From Chitinophagales bacterium (GTDB taxonomy: Bacteria > Bacteroidota > Bacteroidia > Chitinophagales > UBA8649), in contig JACJYS010000001.1 in NCBI GenBank assembly GCA_020635995.1, positions 434,001 to 498,000 on the forward strand: 64,000 nucleotides of DNA, read 5' to 3'. The notes under the pieces were generated by a model. The model was given only the letters and a program-made list of their open reading frames with translations, was not told the origin of the DNA and did not search any database. The position numbers were made by a program, and so were the translations under genes. Within the stretch, counting starts at the first letter, position 1. The number at the start of each line of letters is the position of its first letter. Below, in pieces: positions 31,512 to 41,173 of the stretch.

Positions 31512-32333
31512 CTAATCTTTTTTGTTTTTATCTTGAAAATCTAAAGATTTAATATTGAGTTTGCTTAATATTTGCTTAGCCGTTATTTTTAAATTTTCCT
31601 TTAAAGATGTTGCTATTTTTTTGCCTGCACTATCTGTTGGCTTACTCAAAAACCGAGAATCTTCATATTTTACGCCTTCCTCCATTGGTGTAAAGAAATA
31701 AGCGTAGTACGATTTTCTGTATTCTCCATCAGGAAAATTAATTTTTTCATATCCATGTGGAGAGTTTTTATCTGTTAAAAAAATAACTGCCGTATTAAAT
31801 GTTGGCGGATATTTTACTGCCATTTCAGTCATGTCTTTATTCCAAATTTCAATATCGCCTTTCCACTCCGGCTGCCAGCCTTTATTCATATAAACCAATA
31901 AATTAACTCTACGCCACAATCCTTTGCCTACGTTTACATTTACATCTATATGCACATCTAAAAAACTACCTTTGCCACCTTGGTGCACTCCCTGCCCTAA
32001 AGAATCGGTATTGGTAAATAAACCATCTATGCCTGTTAAAGTGGACATAAATTTACTCACTTCATCTGTTATCATACCATCTCTTAGCTTTGCAAAAGCA
32101 GGATGCCAGCGTTCAAAATGATAGTCTTCACGTTTATTTTCATTTAAGCTTTTGCGTACCACATTTAGCGATTCAAAAGCGGGGAAATTATCGTGAATGG
32201 TATTGGCAAATTCTTCTTCAAAAAAGTTTTCAAGCATAATGTGCTTGCAGGGTTGGGCATTTTGAAACTGCTCAGCCAATTTTTTTAAATTTTCCGGATT
32301 GGTATATTTTTTATTGATTAATTCTAATCCCAT
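31512..32333 (-). CDS. 2OG-Fe(II) oxygenase
   Basis: 273 residues. The double-stranded beta-helix core shows the iron ligands in SFLDVHIDVNV (HxD) and SPHGYEKI (distal His), and the 2-oxoglutarate-binding basic residue in YRKSYYAYFFTP. WRRVNLLVYMNKGWQPEWKGDIEIW lies between them, typical of prolyl-hydroxylase-like members. It is cytoplasmic and hydroxylates an unknown substrate, perhaps a protein side chain or sugar. The SDR gene upstream (10-base gap) is on the same strand and may form a small operon. Confidence 0.85.
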   Translation of the reverse strand: MGLELINKKYTNPENLKKLAEQFQNAQPCKHIMLENFFEEEFANTIHDNFPAFESLNVVRKSLNENKREDYHFERWHPAFAKLRDGMITDEVSKFMSTLTGIDGLFTNTDSLGQGVHQGGKGSFLDVHIDVNVNVGKGLWRRVNLLVYMNKGWQPEWKGDIEIWNKDMTEMAVKYPPTFNTAVIFLTDKNSPHGYEKINFPDGEYRKSYYAYFFTPMEEGVKYEDSRFLSKPTDSAGKKIATSLKENLKITAKQILSKLNIKSLDFQDKNKKD

Positions 32334-32343
32334 TGTTGTATTT

Positions 32344-33138
32344 TTAAATTTTATGCATTTTTTTCATCAAAACATGAAATAGCTTCGGAAATGCTCTTGC
32401 AAATTTAGGCATATTTACTTCCAATCCACCCACATAAGCGTGCATTTTTACATTTTTAATACAATTTAAAATTCCTTTGGCACATTTAGCGGCATCCATA
32501 CCTTTTTCTTGTGCTACACTATCTTTATTGTGTACTTCGCCACTGCCAGTTAAAGATTTTTTTGTTATTTCTGTTTTTATAAAGCCGGGAGAAACTATGT
32601 GAACTTTTATGTTGTATCTTTCTATATCGTATCTAAGGCTATTGAAATATCCATTAATAGCGTGCTTAGAAGCACAATAAGGAGCTACTAATGGCAAGCC
32701 TATTTCGCCTAAAATACTACTTACTACGGCTATTTGTCCATGCTGTTGTTTAATAAAATAAGGCAAAAATGCTTTAGTAATATTAATGGTAGCAAAATAA
32801 TTGACTTCCATAACCTTTCTTTCAACTTCTTCAGATGTGTCTTGCACAAAAGATTTTTGAGCTATACCTGCATTGTTAATTAAAATATCAATTTTGCCAA
32901 AATGGCTTATCACTTTATCTGCAATAGCTTCAAAATCAGGTTGTAATGAAAAATCTACCGGAATAATAAGTGTATCATTATTAGGATATGAATTTACTAT
33001 GTTTTTCATTTTGCTTTCGCTTCTGGCTAATAATGCAACCTTAGCATTTTGTGCTAACAACATACGCACCATTTGCTCTCCAATGCCAGAAGATGCACCT
33101 GTAACCACCACCACTTTATTTTTGTAAAAAGCACTCAT
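32344..33138 (-). CDS. Short-chain dehydrogenase/reductase
   Basis: About 264 residues from ATG 33138 (MSAFYKNKVVVVTG); a longer frame to 33180 adds an unlikely N-terminus. The Rossmann motif TGASSGIG, the NNAG motif, and the catalytic Ser (AVVSS) and YxxxK (YCASK) are all present. The hydrophobic C-terminal region suggests membrane association, as in DHRS7-like or 3-keto-lipid reductases. It reduces or oxidises an alcohol/ketone using NAD(P). It is divergent from the large DUF2723 gene and upstream of the oxygenase. Confidence 0.87.
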   Translation of the reverse strand: MSAFYKNKVVVVTGASSGIGEQMVRMLLAQNAKVALLARSESKMKNIVNSYPNNDTLIIPVDFSLQPDFEAIADKVISHFGKIDILINNAGIAQKSFVQDTSEEVERKVMEVNYFATINITKAFLPYFIKQQHGQIAVVSSILGEIGLPLVAPYCASKHAINGYFNSLRYDIERYNIKVHIVSPGFIKTEITKKSLTGSGEVHNKDSVAQEKGMDAAKCAKGILNCIKNVKMHAYVGGLEVNMPKFARAFPKLFHVLMKKMHKI

Positions 33139-33217
33139 TAACATTTTTTTTCGCAAATGTACAGATTTATAGTAGCACAATTAGCAAATATATAGTATCA
33201 TAACAAGCTTAATTTTA

Positions 33218-33225
33218 TATCTTTG
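33218..33225 (+). promoter_or_regulatory. -7 box upstream of the DUF2723 gene
   Basis: TATCTTTG fits TAnnTTTG and lies 25 bases before the ATG at 33251. No convincing TTTG was found 19-21 bases upstream. Confidence 0.45.
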
Positions 33226-33250
33226 GGCAGTTTAATTAAGGAAATCACTT

Positions 33251-36200
33251 ATGAAAGGATTGAGTTTTTACAAAAAGATTAATAATATTGTTGGTTGGGG
33301 TGTGTTTGCCATAGCCTTATTGGTTTACACACTTACCATGGAAAAATCAGGTAGTTTTTGGGACTGCGGAGAGTTTGTGTCTGGTGCATACAAGCTTCAA
33401 GTAGTGCATCCACCAGGAGCTCCGTTTTTTAATATTATAGGTAGAATATTCACTTTAGTAGCACAGGAAGATACTGGTCAAGTGGCTATTATGATTAACT
33501 TTTTATCGGCTTTATCTACTGCTTTTGTGTCATTGTTTGCTTTTTGGAGTACTACAATGGTAGCAAAAAAACTATTGGTAAAAGACGAAGATAAAGATTT
33601 TAGCATGTCTAATATATTAGCTATAATGGGAGCAGGAATTGTAGCCGGTTTAGTTTCTACTTTTGCAGATTCTATTTGGTTTAGTGCTGTAGAAGGAGAG
33701 GTTTATGCCTTATCTATTTTCTTTATGACTTTTGTAGTGTGGGCAGCTTTAAAATGGGAAAATGACACAAGTGAAAATGCTGATAAGTGGTTAGTACTTA
33801 TTGCTTTTATGATTGGTTTATCTACCGGAGTTCACTTATTGAGTTTGTTAGCTATTCCTTTTGTGGGAATGATTATTTACTACAAGAAATTTGAGTTTAA
33901 TTGGAAAGGTGCTTTATTGGCTTTTATAGCTTCTTTTGTGGCGGTAGGTTTTGTAATGATAGGCGTAATACAGGGAATACCTAAAATATTATCAGTTTTT
34001 GAATTGATGTTTGTAAACGGTTTTTCTATGAGTTTTAATACAGGAGTATTTATAGCCATAGTAGCAATTATAGCACTTATAGTAGCTCTTACCTATTACT
34101 CTCAAAAAAACCACAAATACTATTTTAATTTGGCGGCAGTAAGTTCAGTTGTGCTTTTAGTAGGTTATTCTTCTTATGCTTTAGTGCCTATAAGAGCCAC
34201 TGCTAATACGCCAATAAACATGAACAAACCTTCAGACGCTTTTACCTTGCTTTCTTATTTGAATAGAGAGCAGTATGGAGAACGTCCTTTACTTTTTGGT
34301 CCAGATTATACCGTAGAGTTTAGACTGGCAAGTCAGGGAGGAGATATAGTAAACATAGGAGAAGGAAGAACGCTTTACGTTAAAGATGATGCAACAAAAA
34401 GCTATTTAGATATGGGCAACAAACAGGTGTTTGAATGGTCTAATGAGTCTAAAATGTTTTTCCCTCGTTTAGGCGTTATAGGCGATAACAGTAAAACAGA
34501 AGCTTACCGAGCATGGATAAATCCTCCTTATGGAATTTATGATAGAGAAACCAGAAAGATAGTTTCAAAATTTGGTCCTAATGAATTGAGTGTAGCTCAG
34601 CAATATGTATCTAAATTAAATGAAGAAAACAAGAGTCAGTATGGCAATCAACGTTATAGAGTTAAAGATATATTAACTTGGGGCGATAACATTAAGTTTT
34701 TCTTTCAGTACCAGTTAGGATATATGTATATGCGTTATTTTATGTGGAATTTTTCGGGAAGACAAAACGATATACAAGGCACTTACCAAAACTCTGAAGG
34801 AGGATGGATAGTGGGCGTACCGGCTATAGATGACGCTTTGGGTTCATTGTGGGGAAATCCATCGTGGACAATGAAAAATTTATCGCCAGAAAGAGAGGCA
34901 AACTATGCTTACAATAAATTTTATGCTATTCCATTTATATTAGGCTTAATAGGTTTAGTGTTTTTATTCAAATACAATTTAAAATACGGAATTGCATTTA
35001 GTATTTTATTTTTAACCACAGGTGTATTCTTTATTATTTATGGAAATCAACCACCTATAGAACCCCGAGAAAGAGATTATGTAATAGCAGGTTCTATATT
35101 TACTTATGCCATATTTATAGGCTTATCTTTAATAGCTATTTATAGTGTGCTTAAAGATAAAGTAAATGGCAATGTAGCTTTTGCCGTAGCATTTTTAGTT
35201 ACTATAATAGCTCCGGCACTAATGGGCTCACAAGGCTGGGACGACCACGATAGAAATGGACGTACTACAGCCGTAGATTTTGCTGAAAATTACTTGCAAT
35301 CTTGCGAACCAAACGCTATATTATTTACACAAGGCGATAATGACACCTACCCACTTTGGTATGCCCAAGAGGTAGAAGGTATAAGAACAGACGTGCGTAT
35401 TATTAACTTAAGTTTATTGGGTGTTGATTGGTATATTAATCAGTTGCGTTATAAAATGAACGATGCTGACCCTGTTAAATTAACATTTACACCAGAAATG
35501 CTAAGAGCAGGAAACAGAGACCAAGTGCAGTATATTCCTAATGCCAATTTGGATAATAATAAATATTATAATGCCGAAGATATTATGAAGTTTGTGGCAA
35601 AAGATGATGCTAATATAGAAGCTCGTTACAAAGTGCCGTATTATTTACCTACTAAAAAAATGAGTTTCCCTATAGATAGAGCTAAAGCAGAAAAAATAGG
35701 TTTAATAGCTCCGGGAGATTCAACTTCTTTATCGGTAATAAATTATGATTTATCTAAAAATTCATTACTGAAAAATGATTTATTAACTATAGATATAGTA
35801 GCTAATAACATTAACGAAAGACCAATATATTTTGCAGTATCTGTGGCACCAAGTGCATACATAGGTTTCCAAAAGTATTTTGAACAAAATGGTTTGGTTT
35901 ATAGAATAGTACCAAGAGTAAACAGAAGCGGGCAGCCAACAAATGCTCCTATTAATACAGACTTAATGTACACCGATGTAATGGATGAATTTAAGTTTGG
36001 TAAAATAGACAGTAATCCAAAAGTTTATGTAGATGAAAACATAAGCAGAATGACTATGAACTTGGTAAGTAATTTTGTGAAATTAGCTCAGAGTTTAGAA
36101 GCAAAAGGAGAAAATGATAAAGCCGTTAAAGTTTTAGATAAATTGTTTGTATCGCTTCCGGTAAATAAAGTTCCTTACAACTTTTTCCATGGAGAGATAC

Positions 36201-36505
36201 CTGGTTTATACTTAAAAGCAGGGCAAACAGAAAAAGCTAAAGAGTTAGCGGATAAAATGCTTACATCTGCACAAGCAGAGCTTGATTATTATGTGGAAGT
36301 ATATAAACAAGAGAGAAGAAAAGCAAGTCCGGCATTGTTAGAGCAATACAAACAAGGAGCTTTCACTCAAAATAGGTCAGTAATGGAACAGCTTTATTTA
36401 TTGCAGCAAATGGGAAATTCATTTAAACAAAGTGGAGATACTGAATACAGCGAAAAAATAGATGCAGCTCTTAAAAAATACAGCGATTTATTAAGACAAG
36501 TGTAA
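33251..36505 (+). CDS. DUF2723 multi-pass protein (GT-C glycosyltransferase-like)
   Basis: 1084 residues. The N-terminal ~600 residues have 12 or more hydrophobic helices, with the DUF2723 signature EKSGSFWDCGEFVSGAYKLQ and VHPPGAPFF near the start and further helices at ~590-680. A soluble periplasmic region follows (~690-1084) with TPR-like helices at the very end. The acidic residues in the first loop are where GT-C enzymes bind metal, and the family is considered lipid-linked-sugar dependent. It probably glycosylates proteins or lipids at the inner membrane; the substrate is unknown. Monocistronic with a strong terminator. Confidence 0.9.
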   Translation: MKGLSFYKKINNIVGWGVFAIALLVYTLTMEKSGSFWDCGEFVSGAYKLQVVHPPGAPFFNIIGRIFTLVAQEDTGQVAIMINFLSALSTAFVSLFAFWSTTMVAKKLLVKDEDKDFSMSNILAIMGAGIVAGLVSTFADSIWFSAVEGEVYALSIFFMTFVVWAALKWENDTSENADKWLVLIAFMIGLSTGVHLLSLLAIPFVGMIIYYKKFEFNWKGALLAFIASFVAVGFVMIGVIQGIPKILSVFELMFVNGFSMSFNTGVFIAIVAIIALIVALTYYSQKNHKYYFNLAAVSSVVLLVGYSSYALVPIRATANTPINMNKPSDAFTLLSYLNREQYGERPLLFGPDYTVEFRLASQGGDIVNIGEGRTLYVKDDATKSYLDMGNKQVFEWSNESKMFFPRLGVIGDNSKTEAYRAWINPPYGIYDRETRKIVSKFGPNELSVAQQYVSKLNEENKSQYGNQRYRVKDILTWGDNIKFFFQYQLGYMYMRYFMWNFSGRQNDIQGTYQNSEGGWIVGVPAIDDALGSLWGNPSWTMKNLSPEREANYAYNKFYAIPFILGLIGLVFLFKYNLKYGIAFSILFLTTGVFFIIYGNQPPIEPRERDYVIAGSIFTYAIFIGLSLIAIYSVLKDKVNGNVAFAVAFLVTIIAPALMGSQGWDDHDRNGRTTAVDFAENYLQSCEPNAILFTQGDNDTYPLWYAQEVEGIRTDVRIINLSLLGVDWYINQLRYKMNDADPVKLTFTPEMLRAGNRDQVQYIPNANLDNNKYYNAEDIMKFVAKDDANIEARYKVPYYLPTKKMSFPIDRAKAEKIGLIAPGDSTSLSVINYDLSKNSLLKNDLLTIDIVANNINERPIYFAVSVAPSAYIGFQKYFEQNGLVYRIVPRVNRSGQPTNAPINTDLMYTDVMDEFKFGKIDSNPKVYVDENISRMTMNLVSNFVKLAQSLEAKGENDKAVKVLDKLFVSLPVNKVPYNFFHGEIPGLYLKAGQTEKAKELADKMLTSAQAELDYYVEVYKQERRKASPALLEQYKQGAFTQNRSVMEQLYLLQQMGNSFKQSGDTEYSEKIDAALKKYSDLLRQV

Positions 36506-36523
36506 ATATTTTTATAAACTTGA

Positions 36524-36563
36524 AAAAAGAGGCTATCCAAAAAAAAATGGATAGCCTCTTTTA
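36524..36563 (+). terminator. Terminator after DUF2723 gene (bidirectional with mpl)
   Basis: AAAGAGGCTATCCA pairs with TGGATAGCCTCTTT around an A-run, with flanking A and T tracts. It serves both converging genes. Confidence 0.85.
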
Positions 36564-36584
36564 GATTTTAGATTATAGCATCAT

Positions 36585-37925
36585 CTAATTCCCCAATAAT
36601 TCTTTAAAATCCAAGCCATCAAAACTGCCACTACTCATTAATAAAAATACATTATTGTCATTTTTGTATTGTACTAATTCCTTTTCAAGCTCTTGAGGTG
36701 TTCTTAGTGTTTTAATATCATTTCTGTTAAAATTTTGCTTGATAACTTTATCTGCTATTTCTTGCTTTTGTTTTATAGCAAAAGCTTTTTCACTCATGTA
36801 AATAATGGCGGTATCGGCTTTTTGCATAGTGTTTTTATATTCGCTTAAAAATGTAGCATCTGTACTGCTAAAGGTGTGCAGTTCCATACATGCTATTAGT
36901 TTTTTATTAGGATATTGTTCTTTTACGCTATTAATTGTTGCCTCTAATTTTGAAGGCGAGTGAGCAAAATCTCTGAATGCAATAATGTCATTATTTAGGT
37001 CAATTTTTTCTAATCTTCGGGCTGTTCCCTTAAAAGTGCTTATTGCCTTATAAAAATCTGAATTAGAAATACCCAGTTCATTACAAACTAATCTGGCTCC
37101 TTCTAAATTTTCTAAATTATGCTTGCCAAAAATAGCTAAAGCATATTCTTGACTATCATCTTTTAAAAAAGTAATGCCATTTTTAATAGTGTAATTAGGC
37201 GTATTGTATTCTAATATTTTGCACGCACAGTGAGTTTTTAATGCTTGCAGTGTAGCGTCATTTTGGTACAAAATTGCTGTTGCATCTTTACTTAAATTAC
37301 TTAAATAAGTATCAAAAGTTTGCACATAACTTCCCCAAGTAGGAAAAACATTTACGTGATCCCACGCTATGCCCGTTACCATAGTAATATCGGGTTTGTA
37401 AAAATGGAATTTTGAAGTTCTATCAATAGGCGAAGATAGATATTCATCTCCTTCTAAAATAATAAGTGGTGCTTTGGTAAGTTTTACACTTAGTTCAAAC
37501 CCTGCCAAAGAAGAGCCTACTAAATAATCAAATTCAAAATTGTTTTCTTTAAGCACGTGCATTATCATGGCAGTAGTAGTAGTTTTGCCATGGCTACCGG
37601 CTATCACTACACGTTTTTTATCTTTACTTTGCTCATATATAAACTGAGGAAAAGAATAAATAGGAATATTTAACTTTTGAGCTTTTTTTAATTCAATATT
37701 ATTGGGTTTGGCGTGCATACCCAAAATAACAGCATCTAAATTTTGGCTAATATTTTCTTCGTAAAAACCTATTTTATTGGGTAATAGTCCATTTTTTTCA
37801 AGATTAGATTTTGACGGATCAAAAATAACATCATCAGAACCCGTTACATTATGTCCTAAATTTTTAAGGCAAATAGCCAAATTGTGCATTACGGCACCCC
37901 CAATTGCAATAAAATGTATATCCAT
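36585..37925 (-). CDS. mpl: UDP-N-acetylmuramate:L-Ala-gamma-D-Glu-meso-DAP ligase
   Basis: 446 residues. HFIAIGGAVMHNLA opens the Rossmann-like substrate domain. VVIAGSHGKTTTTAM is the ATP loop (~109-123), and LEGDEYLSSPIDRTSKFHFY and GIAWDHVNVFP identify Mpl rather than MurC. The C-terminal domain contains DFAHSPSK. Mpl recycles the murein tripeptide by attaching it to UDP-MurNAc, and acts in the cytoplasm. The protein is complete at family length. It is convergent with DUF2723 and divergent from a small lipoprotein gene. Confidence 0.95.
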   Translation of the reverse strand: MDIHFIAIGGAVMHNLAICLKNLGHNVTGSDDVIFDPSKSNLEKNGLLPNKIGFYEENISQNLDAVILGMHAKPNNIELKKAQKLNIPIYSFPQFIYEQSKDKKRVVIAGSHGKTTTTAMIMHVLKENNFEFDYLVGSSLAGFELSVKLTKAPLIILEGDEYLSSPIDRTSKFHFYKPDITMVTGIAWDHVNVFPTWGSYVQTFDTYLSNLSKDATAILYQNDATLQALKTHCACKILEYNTPNYTIKNGITFLKDDSQEYALAIFGKHNLENLEGARLVCNELGISNSDFYKAISTFKGTARRLEKIDLNNDIIAFRDFAHSPSKLEATINSVKEQYPNKKLIACMELHTFSSTDATFLSEYKNTMQKADTAIIYMSEKAFAIKQKQEIADKVIKQNFNRNDIKTLRTPQELEKELVQYKNDNNVFLLMSSGSFDGLDFKELLGN

Positions 37926-37988
37926 TTCTTTTTGAAATAATTTATTTGAGTATTTTAGCGTTAAAATTATAATAAAATATTAACAACA

Positions 37989-38123
37989 ATGAATAAGAAG
38001 AGCATAATAGCAGTTGTAGCAGTGGGGATTTTTTTTGCAAGTACGTTAATCTCTTGCCATAGAAACACTTGTCCTACTTTTAATAAAGTAGATGACGTAG
38101 AGCATGTAGAGGTAAATTGCTAA
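37989..38123 (+). CDS. 44-residue lipoprotein
   Basis: 45 codons including the stop. A signal peptide ends in a lipobox-like TLISC, followed by HRNTCPTFNKVDDVEHVEVNC, so the mature peptide is only ~25 residues with three Cys. The following gene's ATG directly follows this stop, suggesting coupling. The mature part holds a CPxF motif and an acidic middle. Many Bacteroidota have such tiny lipoproteins of unknown function; I do not recognise a family. It is divergent from mpl. Confidence 0.65.
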   Translation: MNKKSIIAVVAVGIFFASTLISCHRNTCPTFNKVDDVEHVEVNC

Positions 38124-38858
38124 ATGAGAAGGGTAGTACCCATATTTTTATTTTTGGTTTTGATATTTTCTTGTAAAAAAGAAAGTTATCGGGAAACTAC
38201 TGATTTTGGGTATAATTACCAGCCCAATAAAGTAGGCTATTGGATAGAATATGAGGTAGATTCTATTACTTTTGATAATAATACTAATCCTGTAACAATA
38301 GATACAGCACATTATTTTATTAGAGAAGTATTTGACACTACTTATACCGATGCTTCTAATAACGAAGCTATAAGAGTAGAACAGTACCGAAAAAATTTGG
38401 AAAGTGATGTTTATCAAATTAATTATGTAGGTAATGTTCAGTTTTCTACTGGAAATTTTCAAAGAAATTTTCATGATTTGAGATATATGGCACTTACTTT
38501 CCCTGTGCGAGAAGGCAAAGATTGGCAGGGTAATATATTTATAGATGTAAATAGTAGCGATCCTTATAATTTTTTGAATGACGATTTATATAATTGGACT
38601 TACACCTACATAGAAGTAGATGTAGCAAAAGAAATAGGTGGTTTTTCATTAGACTCATGTGTAGTAGTACAGCAAATAGATGAAGCCAATTTATTTGAAA
38701 TGAAATTTGCTCAAGAAATATACGCCAGAAATATTGGAATGGCATATAAAGAAATGAAAATATTAAATACACAAGTTCCACCATCGGGAGTACCTTTTGA
38801 AGAAAGAGCAGAAAGTGGATTTATACTAACTTATACTTTAAAAGATTACCAGCATTGA
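38124..38858 (+). CDS. Hypothetical lipoprotein
   Basis: 244 residues. The N-terminal signal ends in LIFSCKK (lipobox Cys ~17). The mature domain is rich in beta strands and aromatic residues (VGYWIEYEVDSITFDN), suggesting a periplasmic or outer-membrane beta-sandwich. It begins at the base after the 44-residue lipoprotein stop and overlaps the subtilase start by 4 bases (TTGA). The three genes are likely one operon. The family is unknown, but such proteins are common beside T9SS proteases. Confidence 0.75.
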   Translation: MRRVVPIFLFLVLIFSCKKESYRETTDFGYNYQPNKVGYWIEYEVDSITFDNNTNPVTIDTAHYFIREVFDTTYTDASNNEAIRVEQYRKNLESDVYQINYVGNVQFSTGNFQRNFHDLRYMALTFPVREGKDWQGNIFIDVNSSDPYNFLNDDLYNWTYTYIEVDVAKEIGGFSLDSCVVVQQIDEANLFEMKFAQEIYARNIGMAYKEMKILNTQVPPSGVPFEERAESGFILTYTLKDYQH

Positions 38859-40474
38859 AATTAATTCTTTACATTTTTGTGCTATTGAGTTATATTTCAC
38901 TTAGTGCACAGCAGTATTATTGGATAGAATTTACCGACAAAAACAATTCGGACTATAGTATAGAAAACCCTCAGGAATTCTTATCGCAACGAGCAATAGA
39001 CAGACGAGCTTTTTTTAATATTCCTATTACTGTTTCAGATTTACCCGTTTCAAAAAAATACAAGCAACAGATTACTAATTTAGATGCCCATGTTTTAAAA
39101 ACTTCCAAATGGATAAATGGAGTATTTGTTTCAAGTCAAAATATAAATTTTGAGCAGGAATTAAGTCAGTTAGATTTTATTAAAAGGGTAATTAAAATTC
39201 AAATAGAAAATACCAAAAGTATTACCTCAAAGTTTGAAATAGAACAAAATAATATTACCAGCGAAATAACAGAAGAAGAATACGGCTATGCTTGGAATAA
39301 TATAAATACCATAAACGGGCAATATTTGCATGAAAATGAATATTTAGGTAGCACTATAGATATTGCTGTAATGGATAATGGTTTTAAAAATGTAGATGTT
39401 AATCCATATTTTGATTCATTAAGAACTATGGGAAAACTGCATGGGGCATATAATTTTGTAGATAATACGCCTAATGTTTTTTCAAATGGCGAACACGGAG
39501 CTTTTGTAATGTCAACTTTGGCGGCATATAAAAAAGATACATTAGTAGGTACTGCACCTTTGGCTAATTATTATTTATTTACTACAGAAGATGAAAACCA
39601 TGAAGGTTTGCCGGAAGAAGTAAATTGGGTAATGGCAGCCGAGTGGGCAGATTCAGCATTAGGAACGTGGGTGGTACTTACAACATCATTAGGTTATACC
39701 AATGGATTTAATGACCCCGGCACCAACCACACTTATGCCGATATGGACGGCAATACCACTATTATAACCCGAGCTGCTGATATGGCGGCACAAAAAGGAA
39801 TGCTGGTGGTAAATAGTGCAGGTAATGAAGGCACATCAAGCTGGCATTATATAGGAGCTCCAGCCGATGGCGATAGTGTTTTAGCTTTGGGAGCTATAAC
39901 AGTAGATAAAGAAATGGCAGTTTTTAGCTCGTATGGCCCAAGTTCTGACAACAGAACAAAACCCAACGTAAGTGCATTAGGACAAGGTGTGATAGCTGTA
40001 AATCCATTTCAAGAATTAAAAAGTATAAGTGGTACTTCTTTTTCTTGCCCTATTACCTCAGGTATGGCAGCCTGCTTGTGGGAGGCTTTCCCGCAAAAAA
40101 GCAATATGGAAATATTTTATGCTATTCAGCAAAGTGCACATTTGTATTATGCTCCACAAAATCAGTTTGGCTATGGAATACCAAATTTTAAAATAGCTTT
40201 TCAAATATTGCAAGCCGGAGCAAATGGAGAAAATAAGTTAAAGGTTTTTCCTAATCCGGCAGATAACGAGCTCAATATATTTTTTGTAGAGCAAAAAGAG
40301 GGGAAATATACTATTAATATTGCAGATGCATCCGGTGCAATAGTTTACAAAGAAAGTGATTATGCTAAAACTTATACTTCTAAAATAGATGTAAATTTTT
40401 TACCTCAAGGGGTATATTACCTATCGGTACAACAAGGCAAAAAAGTGTATAAATCTAAGTTTATAAAAGAGTAG
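38855..40474 (+). CDS. Secreted S8 subtilase-like protease with T9SS sorting domain
   Basis: 539 residues with a TTG start overlapping the previous stop. A signal peptide (to SAQQ) is followed by a pro-region (~20-135). The peptidase S8 domain (~155-455) has the catalytic triad regions IAVMDNGFKN (Asp), NGEHGAFVMS (His) and SGTSFSCPITSG (Ser), plus VVNSAGNEG. A T9SS sorting domain ends the protein (VFPNPADNELNIFF, LPQGVYYLSVQQGKKVYKSKFIKE). It should be exported and anchored to the surface or released, as a digestive or maturation protease. Confidence 0.92.
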   Translation: MKLILYIFVLLSYISLSAQQYYWIEFTDKNNSDYSIENPQEFLSQRAIDRRAFFNIPITVSDLPVSKKYKQQITNLDAHVLKTSKWINGVFVSSQNINFEQELSQLDFIKRVIKIQIENTKSITSKFEIEQNNITSEITEEEYGYAWNNINTINGQYLHENEYLGSTIDIAVMDNGFKNVDVNPYFDSLRTMGKLHGAYNFVDNTPNVFSNGEHGAFVMSTLAAYKKDTLVGTAPLANYYLFTTEDENHEGLPEEVNWVMAAEWADSALGTWVVLTTSLGYTNGFNDPGTNHTYADMDGNTTIITRAADMAAQKGMLVVNSAGNEGTSSWHYIGAPADGDSVLALGAITVDKEMAVFSSYGPSSDNRTKPNVSALGQGVIAVNPFQELKSISGTSFSCPITSGMAACLWEAFPQKSNMEIFYAIQQSAHLYYAPQNQFGYGIPNFKIAFQILQAGANGENKLKVFPNPADNELNIFFVEQKEGKYTINIADASGAIVYKESDYAKTYTSKIDVNFLPQGVYYLSVQQGKKVYKSKFIKE

Positions 40475-40475
40475 C

Positions 40476-40958
40476 CTAATTTTTAGGTTCTTCCCAAAGT
40501 TCAATTTTATTGCCTTCTATATCTAAAATGTGAACAAACTTGCCATAATCATAGGTTGCTATTTCATCTAAAACGGTAACGCCTTCTTTTTTAAGTTCAG
40601 CTACCAAACTTTCCAAATCATCCACCCGATAATTTATCATAAAATCTTTAGAAGATGGCTCAAAATATTTGGTATCATCGGGGAAAGTGCTCCAAAGTGT
40701 GTAGCCCGTTTCTGAGGTATCATTATCTTGTTTCCAGTCAAATTTAGTTCCGTAGGGAGAAATATCAAACCCCAAATGAGTTTTATACCATTCATTCATT
40801 TTTCCGGGATTTTTACATTTAAAAAAAATACCGCCTATTCCTGTTACTCTTTTCATATTGTTTTGTTGTTTAGTTTTGTTAAGTAAAATAGTATTAAATG
40901 CAAAACCAAAACCAAATGATAATGCAAGTGCTAAAATTATAAATAGTTTTTTGTTCAT
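40476..40958 (-). CDS. VOC/glyoxalase-like protein with N-terminal membrane segment
   Basis: About 160 residues from ATG 40958. Residues ~3-26 form a hydrophobic helix, then a VOC domain (~45-160) with GIGGIFFKCKNPGKMNEWYKTHLGFD and KFVHILDIEGNKIELWE; the C-terminal Glu is a metal-ligand position. An internal ATG at 40856 (MKRVTGIGG) gives the usual soluble form. The helix would make it a periplasm-facing protein if the longer start is used. The substrate is unknown. Confidence 0.75.
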   Translation of the reverse strand: MNKKLFIILALALSFGFGFAFNTILLNKTKQQNNMKRVTGIGGIFFKCKNPGKMNEWYKTHLGFDISPYGTKFDWKQDNDTSETGYTLWSTFPDDTKYFEPSSKDFMINYRVDDLESLVAELKKEGVTVLDEIATYDYGKFVHILDIEGNKIELWEEPKN

Positions 40959-41105
40959 TTTTAATACTTTATCAGTCAAATATAAGAGTAGTTCGGTAAT
41001 AAAAGTACTTCTCTTTCTGTTTAGCTTTTAAAATAGCTTTTAGATTATTTTGGATTTTACGATTGGTATTAGTTTCGTTAGTGAATATGCGATTATAATG
41101 TTGAT

Positions 41106-41146
41106 TAAAAACAACAAAGCCATTCTTATATTTAAGAATGGCTTTG
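41106..41146 (-). terminator. Terminator after the ribonucleotide reductase gene
   Basis: CAAAGCCATTCTTA pairs with TAAGAATGGCTTTG (14 bp perfect) with a 4-base loop. On the minus strand TTGTTTTT follows. Confidence 0.85.
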
Positions 41147-41173
41147 ATAATTATTAAAACAAAAATATTTTAT

